This document shows, piece by piece, positions 12,901 to 23,621 of a stretch of 64,000 nt of DNA. Origin of the DNA: Phoenix dactylifera (Eukaryota > Streptophyta > Magnoliopsida > Arecales > Arecaceae); the NCBI RefSeq assembly GCF_009389715.1, contig NC_052405.1, positions 7,853,194 through 7,917,193 on the forward strand, in the 5' to 3' direction. The notes beneath the pieces were generated by a model. The model was not told the DNA's origin. It saw nothing but the letters and a program-made list of their open reading frames with translations, and ran no database searches. The translations under genes and the position numbers were made by a program. Numbering within the stretch: the stretch's first letter is position 1; every line of letters starts with the position of its first letter.

Positions 12901-14082
12901 AGCTTGGGCATAACAGATTGAGGATTCTCAGGAGTTGAGAGTTAAAATGGCAGACGATGGAACAAAGAGAAAGGTCAGCAGTAATATCAATGGACAGATG
13001 GAGGAGAGATCTCTTATGTTGGTTTGATCATGTATAGCATAGGCCAGGATGGTGCCAATGAGATAAGGAGCTTTATTTATTGGGGTAGTAGAGATGAAAC
13101 CAAAGCAGATTCCCATCATGCTAGTGTTGCATGCTTTGACAATGCTATTTCAGAAACCTGGACTCTGGATAGGACATATGTAGCAAAATGGGAACAATTT
13201 AGCTAAGCCCAATGACGAAGGCAATGCTTGTATTTGTTTCTATGTTCCTTATGTAAGTATATACACATTATATCATCTGACATGTTCTGCTGGATTAGCA
13301 AGTTCAATGTCTAGGATTTTAACTCTAATCTGTTTACAAGCGATGCCATCTTGCATCACTTGTTACTCTGCCTTAAATATTGTTTCTTTATGAAAATGGA
13401 AAAAGATTGGTTAGTTATGATGCATCAATTAAGAACCACAATGCCATGTAGAAAAGTTTATCACTTACACTAAAAGTTGATCAGTTATGATACATCAATT
13501 AAGAACCACAATTTCATACGAAAAGTGTAACATTGACACTTTCTGTTGGTAACCTGAAGGAACATTCCCAAGATGATCGAGGTTTTAAGTGCGGATGGGT
13601 CAGGTTGCAAGGATTTAGCATCCTCGAAAGTGGATTTGACAGGTTGAGATACATAGTACTACTTATTCTTGATAGATTGGGATGTTTACTATAGATCTTC
13701 TAACAGAATTAATCATGCTGCTTTCCTGCATCTGACAGGCAAAGTCTGGATTTCACCATCTGAAAGATACGCTGTTGTTCCTGATGAAACTGTAAGTTCG
13801 ATTATTCTTAATCGCTCTCAATTATATCCAAATAAAGAGAAATCAAACACTTATGTGACCCAAATTCTGTTGATGTTTAATTCTATCTAGCGGTGATGTT
13901 TTACATTGCTGAACTGCGTCGGTAACTGTTCTGTAGATCTTTATGTTGATTTGGTTATATCACAGATCATTGAGGATACCAAGATTCTCATGTAGGTAAC
14001 AAAAGAAGCAGCAAATCCGATCAGGGGCAATGGGAATGATACAAGTGTACCAGAGAGTGATGTCAAGAGAATTAGGGTCTAG
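611..14082 (+). CDS. UVR8: UVR8-type UV-B photoreceptor (RCC1 seven-bladed propeller), 12 exons
   Basis: Exons 611-719, 2424-2610, 3607-3753, 4344-4425, 5400-5555, 7096-7269, 9149-9220, 11012-11083, 11334-11452, 13560-13642, 13739-13791 and 13996-14082 join in frame with GT-AG borders to 446 aa (Arabidopsis UVR8 has about 440). The protein starts MAEEGAGDD and consists of RCC1 repeats with blade motifs such as [33 protein letters not shown] and [11 protein letters not shown]. The three GWRHT motifs that hold the chromophore tryptophans are intact (Trp238, Trp290, Trp342, equivalent to Arabidopsis W233, W285, W337). The C-terminal tail has YAVVPDET, equivalent to the VP motif that binds COP1 and RUP proteins. 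In the known family, UV-B converts the dimer to a monomer that moves to the nucleus and activates HY5-dependent genes. Exon borders were read by eye. Most of the gene length is introns, the largest being intron 9 (2.1 kb) and intron 1 (1.7 kb). Confidence 0.96.
1680..1935. repeat. Alternating purine-pyrimidine microsatellite with two 56-bp tandem copies
   Basis: This stretch of UVR8 intron 1 is made of TACA/TATG/CACA steps. Two adjacent 56-bp copies, 1785-1840 and 1841-1896, match at most positions; both start ATTTATATACGCAT and end AGACACATACGCAT. It looks like a microsatellite that has undergone a unit-scale duplication. Alternating purine-pyrimidine DNA of this type can adopt Z-DNA, but no function is claimed. 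Confidence 0.8.
2101..2141 (+). mobile_element. Micro retro-insertion: about 41-bp LINE/SINE 3' tail with target-site duplication
   Basis: A segment ending in a run of A (about 2135-2143) is bracketed by the direct repeat AACTTGTATGGG at 2089-2100 and 2142-2153. A short 3' tail plus poly(A) between direct repeats is the mark of target-primed reverse transcription with extreme 5' truncation. It lies in UVR8 intron 1, in the sense orientation. Only about 30 bp of the source element remain, so its family is unknown. Confidence 0.7.
6163..6338. repeat. Diverged direct duplication in UVR8 intron 5
   Basis: Two neighbouring blocks share 'GTACAA(A/G)CATTAA', 'CCCTCCTCT(T/C)GTCT', 'GACATATAGTTTTCCT' and 'AATACCTTT'. 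The first is about 6167-6237 and the second about 6242-6332. The second contains an extra internal segment. This is an old local duplication with no coding content that I can see. Confidence 0.65.
9743..10200. repeat. GC-rich interspersed repeat with (AG)n core in UVR8 intron 7
   Basis: This GC-rich island lies in an otherwise AT-rich intron. It contains CGGACCGG-type palindromic steps (9750-9830), an (AG)n tract at about 9875-9907, a CT-rich stretch, and ends near the 17-mer AGAACCGTCCGGTTCGG (10154-10170). The same 17-mer occurs at 40541-40557, so this is a dispersed repeat rather than host coding sequence. The element class is unknown. Confidence 0.55.
11205..11275 (+). mobile_element. RTE-type LINE 3' tail remnant
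   Basis: The string around 'AGTCAGCCCCAAGTAATTGGG' (shortened here to its key part CCCCAAGTAATTGGG) followed by 'TTATGGTTGTAGCTTGG' resembles the common plant RTE LINE 3' end 'GACCCCAANTAGTTGGGATAAGGCTT'. A diverged version also ends the RTE remnant at 46575-46625 in this window. It lies in UVR8 intron 8, in sense orientation. Confidence 0.6.
11491..11588. repeat. Two 49-bp tandem copies in UVR8 intron 9
   Basis: Two adjacent copies both start GAGTTGTGTTAT and end AATCCTGGTT, with only a few differences. The first copy runs about 11491-11540 and the second about 11541-11588. They lie shortly after the exon 9 donor site. This is a simple recent tandem duplication. Confidence 0.8.
11952..11974. 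repeat. Perfect 11-bp inverted repeat with 1-nt centre
   Basis: ATTTGGCATTC is followed by a single A and then its exact reverse complement GAATGCCAAAT. A partial third copy (AAATGCCAAAT) occurs about 50 bp later. It could be the core of a small hairpin or the relic of a MITE, but I see no complete element around it. Confidence 0.7.
12380..13110 (+). mobile_element. Decayed RTE-type LINE reverse-transcriptase remnant in UVR8 intron 9
   Basis: Translated in sense, short stretches match the plant RTE reverse-transcriptase end in the right order. These are a [10 protein letters not shown]-like piece (12400-12450, compare KLEVWRQTLES), DKEIVICPR followed by VGWMKWR (about 12600-12655, compare the GWMKWR box) and [14 protein letters not shown] (about 12990-13035, compare the terminal RWFGHV box). 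Many stops and frame changes show a long-dead insertion. It has the same orientation as the host gene. Confidence 0.7.
13407..13530. repeat. Tandem duplication (about 72-bp period) in UVR8 intron 9
   Basis: 'AGTTATGATGCATCAATTAA' plus 'GAACCACAAT' at about 13411 recurs at about 13483 as 'AGTTATGATACATCAATTAA' plus 'GAACCACAAT'. Each copy is followed by a similar GAAAAGT end. The second copy stops about 30 bp before the exon 10 acceptor site. Confidence 0.8.
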
Positions 14083-16043
14083 TTAGTCTTCTGTCTCTCA
14101 TGCCATGTATTATGCATGGCATTTGGCTGTGTTTCCTCCGTAAGAAACTGATGCTTTGGTTCTTTATAAGAATATTATATCTCCTCCATTTTCATGTTTT
14201 CTTCATTTAAAATGGTTATTTGGCTACTTTTGGCTTGCACCATGAAATAATCATGGGTTTGGCTTCATTGGTTGCACAATGAAATAATCACATTATAAAG
14301 CAGTCCATGAGTATACGTTTTCTGCTAATATAGACATGAAATTGGCCAGCCGGTCTTAGCTTTGTGAGTTGGCATATGAAATTATTTGTTTGTCATATTC
14401 ACATATTAACACATATCTTTACAATAATAATAGTTAAACTAACTGAACAGCAAAAAAAGTCAAATAACATCAATTATTTCTGTTATATAACATCCATTGC
14501 AATAGGATAATGCTAATGCGGCAGCAATGACATAATTATTATGTCTATTCTATAAATGCTAAATAAAATCGTGCAACAAGTGCTTTTGCTTGTTTCAATT
14601 TCCTACGTCTATTCCATCCCTTGCACGGCGAGTGCTGTTTAACGTAGCCATGCATCATGTCAATCATTTTATTTCATTTTTTGTGGATCAATCATCGAGA
14701 CAAGTGCATGATGAATAAGATTTGCAGAAACAGAATGAGATGGTTGGTATGGTGTACTATTTAGTTTTTCTTACACAAAATTATAGAAATACCAGCTCTT
14801 TTTTTTAGTTTTTATTCCTCCCTCTCTCTCGTGCAATATTTTAGTACGACAAGCGGGTGACTTTCAAAATTATAATTCTACTATTATAATATGATTATGA
14901 CTATTATTTTACATGATGACCATGTGCCATAAAAATAAACAATAACATTATCTCCATTGAAAGAATAATGAACAAATAAACGGCACACATGCAGCTGCTA
15001 ATTCCTTAAAATTCAGAATAGATATTATTTTGAAAACATCCTTCTGATATTTGCAATCTTTCAGTACCTCCAAGTGGCAGTATGTGGTTTGTCAGTTGGA
15101 CATAAAACTAAAATATCACGAAAACTAATCAACTAAATATTGCTCCTTCAATTTAGTCGGAGGGAACAACTTTCCTAGGATTTAACTCTAAATGCTCATC
15201 TCATGTGAAAGTTAAAACTTCTCGTGAATCTACCTCCCTCATTTAACCATTCTTGACAATGATAAATGAGAGGAGTGCTTGTACCATCCAAAGATAAAAG
15301 GTTAAGAAAAAGAAAACTAAAAAGCAAAAACATACGAGCCAAACATAAATCCCAACTCCTTGAAGGTTAAGGCCTACTTTAACACTGGTAAGATGGAAGG
15401 TTAGGAGGGGAACCAACTCCTTTATTTGGTAACGTGTGTTGGGCTAGGGTCGCAGGAGAAAAAAAAAAGATAGATGGTCTCGATCCACCATTTGATTTAA
15501 AAAAATTTAGAAAAAATGGATAAAAAAGAGGGATCGCCCATCCATCTTGACTCACCAATTTGTATCCTTTCAAATTTGGAGGATACAAGGAAGGATGAAT
15601 GGAGTATGTGAAGGGTGGGTTTCTATGTTGTAAAATTATTTCTCATTAATCTTTTAACAAAATCGTAACACTTCTTCACTCTTTTACCAAAATAAATTAC
15701 CCCTCATTAAATTATAAATAATTAGTTATTTATATAATTAACATATATAAATAAATTAGTTCATGTATAATTAGTTTATGCAATGATTTATTAAATTAAA
15801 TTAAATTAAAATTATATATTTATATAATTTTTTATACAATTATAAATTACAAAGATTATAAGTTAATATATTGCCCTAATTCTTTATTATAAATATTATA
15901 AATTAATGGTAATAATAATATATTTTTATAAAGTAGTTCAATAAAAATATCATATAAATATCATCCATTCTGCCTTTTATTCATTCTATTCTAAATAGAA
16001 AATCATTTCCATCAATCTGTCCATATTTTATTAAACATATCGG
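14083..16043. other. UVR8 3' flank and AT-rich intergenic DNA
   Basis: The first 250 bp or so should contain the UVR8 3' UTR. The rest is AT-rich with no supported gene. About 15370-15630 is slightly more complex and resembles the edge of a non-autonomous DNA element, but I could not find matched ends. About 15690-15960 is very AT-rich. Confidence 0.5.
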
Positions 16044-16048
16044 AGGAT

Positions 16049-16302
16049 TGTGACGACCGTACGAGCGTGTGTTTAATCTCACATTGATTATTTGCTAAAG
16101 AGATATTGGATACTTATACAGGACTGAGGAATCCAAAAAATATATTCTATATAGCCATTTTGAGTGAGGCCCTGAGTTGTTACAAATGGTATCAAAGCGA
16201 ACTCGGTTCATAATTTATTGAAGGCTGATTACGGGCTAATCGGAAGAGTATGTGACGACCCGTGTCGTCTAGGTATTTTGGATAAGGTTTTGCATTGTTA
16301 CA
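16049..16302 (+). mobile_element. TRIM-like miniature LTR retroelement fossil
   Basis: The element begins TGTGACGACC at 16049 and ends TTGTTACA at 16302, flanked by a perfect 5-bp target-site duplication AGGAT (16044-16048 and 16303-16307). The left terminal repeat (16049-16184) runs from TGTGACGACC to TTGTTACA. It is followed 2 bp later by a primer-binding site TGGTATCAAAGC (16187-16198) resembling the initiator tRNA-Met site. The right repeat starts at 16251 with TGTGACGACC and again ends TTGTTACA. The terminal repeats are unequal in length, so it is broken and non-coding. With only about 250 bp in total it fits a TRIM. The kept target-site duplication argues against a very ancient insertion. 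Confidence 0.72.
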
Positions 16303-16307
16303 AGGAT

Positions 16308-17229
16308 GGATGGAAGACGCATCCATCTTCTTTTCGATTGCTTCTCAGTTCTTTTCACCGATACATTCTTCTACCACACGTAGGGTTGGAGGCACCCCAC
16401 GTGGCAGGCCAACCGCAAACACGTGCCGGACTAACGGCAAATAAAATATGCTGTCAGCTCCCGGAGTTGGGTCATGGACGGTACCCACAAGACGAAAAGC
16501 GCCGGGAAAGGTTGGGAGAGGGGAGGAAAGAAAAATGTGTCCGCGGGAGGACGGCAATGATTTCAGTGGCGGGGCCGGCGTTGACTGCGGCCACCGGCGA
16601 AGTACCGACGCCCAATCCCTTCTCATAAAGTAACAGAGGGGTCCCCCTTCTGCCTCACTTTCGACGGTTCGCCGCCCAAGAGGACCTTCTGACGACTGAT
16701 AAACATGACACGAAATCCTCCGAGTGGTTGTGGATGCTATAGATTCTTTTTAGGCTGGATTCTCCTCCTTTCCCACTCCTTTTGGCTGTCGCCATCCTTC
16801 CAAAAAAATTCATCTTTAGTCCAACATTATCAGCCTACCCACTTGTGTTTTGACTATTCAAAACTAGCCGTATCTTGGTAGATTATCGAAGATAAACTCT
16901 TTGGATGACGCTTCTTTCACACCCTTACATCTATCTTTAGTTTTGCTGTAGCCTATGCTTTTTGCTAGGACATGAATTTGTCTTACTTGCCGATTTTTCT
17001 CTTGCAAATTTGTCCTATCTGCTACAGTTGGCATCAAGTTGCTTCCAAACCAACGTAAGATATTTATGTTAACAAAACTATATATGAGAGGTATGTATAC
17101 ATGTGCCTATGTATATATATAAATTTTTTAACAAAAAGTGGGATTTTTTTAGGGATTGTGCGGATATTGAGAATCTGCTTAGGTAATTTAGCAAGATTGA
17201 GCTGTTGAGCTGAATTTTCTGCTGAATTC
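16308..17229. other. GC-rich non-coding stretch upstream of the dead permease copy
   Basis: 16310-16700 is clearly more GC-rich than its surroundings, with CACGTGGC and CACGTG-type boxes near 16400-16430. I see no supported coding sequence. Its position about 0.6-0.9 kb ahead of the permease pseudogene allows it to be an old promoter region, but I see no clear similarity to the upstream DNA of the working permease. That idea is inference. The rest is AT-rich. Confidence 0.35.
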
Positions 17230-17650
17230 ATATATTGGAAATCACTTGTTTTTCTCTTCAATTTCAACAAATAGGTGGGCTCATAGTCAATATATATGGA
17301 TTTATCCAATGCACTGATCTCTTGGGAGTCACCATTGAATATACCATGGTGGTCCAACAATGATGAGAGTGGAAAGGGAGAAAGAGTCTTTTATTTTCTT
17401 TTTCTCTGCAGAGATTGGAAACGATTTTCTGTTTTTATTTTCAAATAATATCCACGGTTTGAACATTAGATCTTTTCTAAGGGCAAGCCCACAACCACAA
17501 GAGAAAGATGCCGATAACAGAGCAAGAAGTTGTCGGTAGAACCACTCTTTTTTTTTTTTGAGTGCTTTGGCCACGGAGAATAGGGCAATCTGAAGGTTCC
17601 CACTGCTTCCATGTGCAAGGCTGCAGAGCCTTGCAGTATATACATGTATA
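17230..17650 (+). pseudogene. Amino acid permease pseudogene fragment (exons 3 and 4 with intron)
   Basis: 17274-17363 aligns with exon 3 of the working permease at 29938-30031, sharing TTATCCAAT, ATCTCTT, GGAGTC and CCATTG in order. 17583-17648 aligns with exon 4 from its first base, sharing GGGCAATC, AAGGT/GAGGT, CACTGCTTCCATG and AAGGC. Even the intron sequence before exon 3 (TTTCAACAA-AG) and the start of the intron after it are similar. The copy is therefore a genomic duplication and not a processed cDNA. The exon 3 reading frame is not kept intact, and I see no exon 1, 2, 5 or 6. The similarity fades shortly before a LINE tail at 17808. Confidence 0.82.
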
Positions 17651-17807
17651 TACAAACTTATGTATGTGTATGTATATACATGTATGTATATATATAAGGA
17701 CACAAATACATACCCTTGTGTGCACCATTAGCCACTTATCTTTTTTGAAATGAAGCAATAATATGGTCTAATATCAACAAGAATGTAAATCTAATAGCTG
17801 AAATAGT

Positions 17808-18342
17808 GAAAGGGAGCCCTCACTTCTGAGTTTCCTCAAGGTTAATTTCGATGGATTCGTCTTGGGTGGAGGTACGAGAAAAGGTGCGGATTTTGTTATT
17901 CGAGATCCGGACGCCCGAGTTATGGTCACTAAGGGCTGTCAGTTATTCGACACCTCGGTTCTCAGTGCGGAGCTGAGAGTTGCGTAGGCAGGCTTTCGTT
18001 ACGCCCGATGCGTCTTACGAGTCAACTCTATTATTCTGGAGGGGGACTCGGCCACAGTCATCAGTTGGATCCAAAGGGCCCAAGGGGTGACGGCAGTGAC
18101 CGTCCGCTGCTCCGTGACATTTGGGTTATGTTGAGGGAGGGGGGGCTTTTCAGGACAAACATATTTTCCGAGAAGCTAATGGGGCTGTGGATTGGATGGT
18201 TGTTTATGTGGCCAGTCACTTCGAGAGTGCCCTGTGGGTTGGAGATAAGGAAGTGCTCCGAGCACTTCGTGGTATTTTATTTTCTAACTTTATTGGGTGC
18301 ATTCGAGTACTCTATCTGCTCTAGCAAAAAAAAAAAAAAAAA
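17808..18342 (+). mobile_element. 5'-truncated L1-type LINE 3' end (RNase H domain and poly(A))
   Basis: The translation shows FLKVNFDG, FVIRDPDARV, ILEGDSATVISWI and the C-terminal REANGA(V/A)DW region in more than one frame. This matches the RNase H-like domain at the end of the larger LINE at 57161-59396. It ends with a poly(A) tract at about 18325-18342. Frame changes and stops mean it is inactive. The 5' break at about 17808 follows the permease pseudogene. I could not identify a target-site duplication. Confidence 0.85.
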
Positions 18343-21300
18343 ACCCCTAAAAACCCTATATCCTCTCCTGCTGAGGGAGTAATTCATCTCACACATGCAT
18401 TTGTACATGTGTGCGTATTGCGCCACGGAACAACTTCGATGGGTAAATTACCAAAATATTCTTAAATGTTAGCTTGTTTTAGCAGTCAGTGGCCTGCAAT
18501 AAACATTTTATAGGAATTTAATTACTTTCCATAAGCACTCGGTGCCATGCTGCTATCACTTCATTAATTCTAATATATTTATTGTTCTAATGCTTGTACA
18601 TGGCAATATAGAGGTTTTGCCCTGATCATGGACTTTGTTTAATGGATTCTATTTTCACATGGAATTATATAAGAGATATCAAAGGTATTTGGGTCTTTGT
18701 TTAGGTAATGTGACGTATATCCTTTGAAATTGTACTGGTTATTTTAAAGGATCTTATTTGTTTTTTTGGCTCACAGATTTACTGTCGTTGGTCATGTTAC
18801 TTTCTGAAACAAAGTGCAAAGCCTGCAATTATCAATATATTTTTTCTTCCTTTCTTTCTTTTCATGTTCTTATTCTCATTCTGTGTGAGCCACTTCAGAA
18901 GGTTCCCCATTCAAAGGACTTTTTGAAGAATGTCCTCCCCAAGGGCCCCCACCCCTCAATGCCAACCTCTACTCTGAGAAAACTCCTCCCATAAACTAAT
19001 GTTCACAAACTATTAAATCGAAGTGTTTTCTGCTTGCTGACGCCTCTGTTAGGAAGGGTTTTTTGCAGCTTTCTTAGACCTCCCCTGGTTAATGTAGACC
19101 ATAAGTTTGATTATCTTGTGAACGTCTTAATTATTATCTTCATGTCTTGGATAAGCTTGTGAGAAGACAAGTTGCACTCATGTATTGCGTGCAAATCATG
19201 CTAGTCCTTAATTAATAGTTCCTACATTGGTCGAAGATCGATGTTTGATCTTGCTATATATTTAATGCATAATGTGCTTTAGTAGATAGATTGTAACTTG
19301 ATCCATGGTCTCCACATAGATAAGGCATCAAGGCACGCAATTGACAAAGATTGCTGTTTTAATGTAGGAAAATCACGTAGGATAACAGTAGCTAGTAGCA
19401 AGTTGTGGGTGGATCATTTGATCCATTTTAGCATTCACTTATTGAGAACCCTGCGATGGTCATCGATGAACATTGCCTTAATGGAAGGGAGAAAACATCA
19501 CTGAGATGATGAACTGTGTGCTTTGTAACTGGGTAAGCTTAGCTTCAAGCCCTTTGTGAATTTGTATGTTGTTTGTTAAAAAAAAATAAAATGTCATGCA
19601 CTTCATGCAGTCTCTTCTGCCTTGCTTTTTCATGCTTTTCTTTTGTTTTTTTTTTTGTTGAAAAGGTTGCTAAAGCCACAACATTTTTCATTAAAGAGGA
19701 ATCAAATAAGCAAGGCAGAATGGATTAAAAAGGAGGACTTATAAACGTCAGTATATGTATTAAAATGTGTCAAAGAGATAAGTTTTTCTATAGCGCAGGG
19801 ACCTCAAAACAAGAACAATAATGCATTCCATGTAGTTTTTCAAACATACATTATAATAGTGATAAAGGAATAGAACAGAACAAAAGCTATGACTACCGCA
19901 TTGCTCTGTCTCAACAAGTCCAACATTTATATCATATTATTGACCCGCCTTATAAGGATTGATGGATTTGGTACCTACTGAATCATTTATAACCATACCA
20001 AGGTTTCACGCAATGGCTAATACCTTTGTCCACATGGAAGAGGTTTTGAATTTGACGAAGTGCCCCGAGATTTCAATTTATAGGTTATCTAATACCATGC
20101 TACGTTTTTTTTATGAACAAATTGTAGGCTATGTTGTTTCTTGGGACAAATGCAGCATAATGCATGACCAGAGACAGAGAGAGAGACAGAGAGCGAGAGG
20201 TTTCCGTTCACAGGCTTCGAAGTTCCAAGGCCATCATAAAACCATTAGGTCCCTTCTGTTAAAAAACTAATGGAAAAACTACTAGGCCTTGGAAACAATC
20301 TAGTCACATCTTGCACTCAATTATTTGAGGACAACTTCCACATCATTGAGTACCTCTCTGAGTTAGGCCTCGGATGGTGCTAGACTTTGACCTGTTATTT
20401 TAAAATCTAATTCCAATCAGAAGATTATGCCTTTCTCCAGATCCTACCAACCTTCTCACCACCACAGCTACCAGCAAAATGTGCAAGAAATAAGAAAATG
20501 TACCTCTCCAATATTAGAACTTCTTCATGTAATTATACAGATAATACAAAATGTTTCAGAGTTAGATAAAAAAATTACAACAATCTATACTTCATTTCAT
20601 GTAAACTTTACGTGCCGTGCCGAGCATTAATTTTTATTAAACACAAATGAACTCTGTGCCACCTCGCAATTACTGGACTAATTCTAGCTGCAATCAACTA
20701 ACGTCGGATCGATCCTTTTGCTTAGAAGTGCTGGCTTAACTCTGATAAATTTTGGACCTGATCATAAATTACTGGGGAAAATTATAAATATATATCACTA
20801 AGGACCCCCCTATAAGAAAAGAAGGAAAATGATAATTTTTCTTCTCTATCGTTTTGATATGTGGAGTGCGGTGTAAAGAAGACAAACCACCTCGTTGGCC
20901 AGCCGGTTAATGCACCGTTTCCAAGCAAGTTGCTAGACGCCTCCAGTATTGGCAACATCACCATTGCCAAACTGTTACACCAAAAAATCCAAAAACATTG
21001 CATGCAGATGATCTCTAATCTATATGGGCGTTTCATCCACCAACTTTGATCTCCTTGATGGCCAACTAGATGCAACCAAGTGGAAACAAACCAAGTTAAC
21101 GTCTTATGTCATCTTGCACCCGAGGCCAGACTTGCAAAGAAAAATTTTATTTCCTCCTCCTCCTAAGAAAACCCTACGTCACGACCTGAAGGCCGTCACA
21201 TTACCCGTGTCGCGGCGAGCAGCGCACCGCACGCGGACGATGTGACTTGGTTTGTCTTCTTAGCAGCACTTTTTTTGACGCGGGACACTGCCTCCATTGT

Positions 21301-23597
21301 TGACTTCAACTACGACCGGAGTTTTGTCTACAGTACTTGTGGGGCCAAGGGTCGCCGTGTGGGTCCGCTAGCAGGTCAATCAGATACTGGACCACTCCTG
21401 TTGGGGTCAAACATCAAATCTATGAGGCGGATTTCACCGTGATGTCAGCTAAATTTCCCATGGAACTTGGCTTCCTCCGTGAGCCAGCCATGGTTGAAAT
21501 TTTACACACGGAAAGGTTGATCGATATGAGAGCCATGAAAGTGGCGCTGGTGAAAACCTCAGTCGGTATCTTTCTACTACTTCCGTTTTGGTTGGGAACA
21601 TCAGAGTTGAAAGATTGAGATACGTGACGGAGAAGCATGTTCTTCTTCGCAGGAAGCACAGTAAAAAGAAAAAGATAAATAAGGCTTTGAAAGTAGTTTG
21701 CATGCAGCTAAACTATTAAATTTTAGCCTTATAAATAGTATACTGTGAGTATAGTTTTAACAAAATGATAACCATAATTTGCCTATTCAACCTTTTATTA
21801 GATTTTTGTAAATAATATAATTGCATTTATTGCAAACATTAGTAGTCGTTTTAAAAAATAATAACAATAAAATAACATTGTCACTTGGCTTTGCTATCAT
21901 AAAACACAATATTTATTTTAGACCGTTGTGAAAATTTGCATATGAATTTATTATATGAGGACCGTGAAAATGTTGATCAATAAGTTTTATTTAAATTTGC
22001 TGAGCCATATATAATGATATTGGTCTTTGAAAATGTAATTAGTCAAAGGATAATTCTTGACGGACCACTTCATGGAGACACTGTAATACCTCGAAACCTT
22101 TCCCGTTTCAAGAACGCACATTATTCTTATGTAATCAAAAAAAAATGTTTCAATGCACGGGACTTCTGCTACGAAAAATTTTAAAAAAATATTAACCTCT
22201 CGTATTTCAGAAATATAACAATGTTGTCATAATGGATCATTATATCAAATCCCACCTCTAACATTATATTATATAATACTAAAATATATTATATTATTAT
22301 ATAATAGTACAATATTGAGTAATATTATTCTAGAATGTTTGAAGGGTGTTAAACCAAGTTAAACCAGTTTTCAACTCGCACCATGGGACCTCAAGGATAA
22401 GTTATCCCGAGTGTAAGTGTAATAATGAGGTTTGACAGGCATTGTCGCGTCTAAATTTTTGTCCTCCTGAAGGTGTTTGACATTTGTCCAGGCACAAACA
22501 GGGATAAACTTCCCTTTGTAGTGGCTCCAAACAGGACAAATTCTAATACTAATCCCTCTCGAATTATCCTGCAGCTCAAACACGTCCTGTGAGACCCACT
22601 AACCATGACTTCCTCCTCACGACTCCATGCTCATGGCCGTCACCTCAGTAAGAAAAGGTTTTACAATTCAGGAGCAATGGGAGGTGGTGGTGGTGGTGGA
22701 AATTTCCCCAGCTCTTCATGCAAGGGTGGAGAAGAAATGCTTAACATTGAGCGTTCTCTACTCTTCCACGCGTCGACCATGCCACTGATTAACATCTATC
22801 CTCAAAACCACCATTGTTGGCCAAAAAAAAAAGTTGTTCAAACCTCAAAAAAAAAAAACATTTCTTAGAGTGATTGGGTTGCTTTGGTTGGCTTTCCTGA
22901 GTCTTTTGGGCAGAAAAGAGAGGAGAACCTCCAGTCCATTTGTTTGTGCAGATGCTTATGGTAATGATTTGTATCTAGTGATGGAAGCTAGGAAAGAAGT
23001 TCTGATGCCATTCCCTTCTTCTTTTAGAACGTTTGCTTTTACTTATTTCCCACTTACTTTTATCCTCCTTTATTTAAGCATCCATTAAATGACTAATAGC
23101 CAATAAGTAATGCTGAAATTTGTTGAGAACCTTTATATTAAAATGTTGTTTTCACCTTGACCACCCAATTCTAATCATGAATTCTCTTTGCTTTTCTTTG
23201 TTAAACTGGTAAATTATGTTAGCTTCTAACACAAGTTGTTAAACCTGAGGGCAAAAATTAAAGATATAATTTATTGGATTGCATTTTTAATGTAATGATA
23301 CCTTTGTTGTTGGCAAGGAAACTGAAAATGAAATTGAATTGTTAATGGAGAAAGCACCTAAATATAATTTAAGGCAAGTGTCAAAAGTTGCACCCCCTCC
23401 AAAACAATTATAAGAACTGTAGACCTGGTTTCAGTTAAACTCTGAGAAGCTCCTAGATCCATAGAGGTCAAGATGGCATGTCCCAAGCTAGAATGGAGTC
23501 AATGAAATTCACATCAAATCAGGTAGGCCATTTATATTCCAAATGGTGAGCCACAGTAATCGTTACTATGTCATTATATTTTTTGAAAGCTATGTAA

Positions 23598-23621
23598 CCG
23601 TTCTACTGGGAAAAAAAAAAA
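23598..23621 (+). mobile_element. Micro LINE-tail insertion (about 24 bp)
   Basis: CCGTTCTACTGGG plus 11 A residues is flanked by AAGCTATGTAA (23587-23597) and AAGCTGTGTAA (23623-23633), 10 of 11 identical. This looks like an extremely 5'-truncated retrotransposon insertion with its target-site duplication. The short tail cannot be assigned to a family. Confidence 0.55.

Noticed and set aside
16218-16628. 136-codon frame in a GC-rich stretch
   Set aside because: Starts inside the TRIM-like element, has no recognisable domain, and the opposite strand is also open, as expected from GC-rich DNA.
19959-20270. 103-codon frame in intergenic DNA
   Set aside because: No domain recognised, low-complexity Arg/Gln end from a GA-rich tract, no splice or promoter context.
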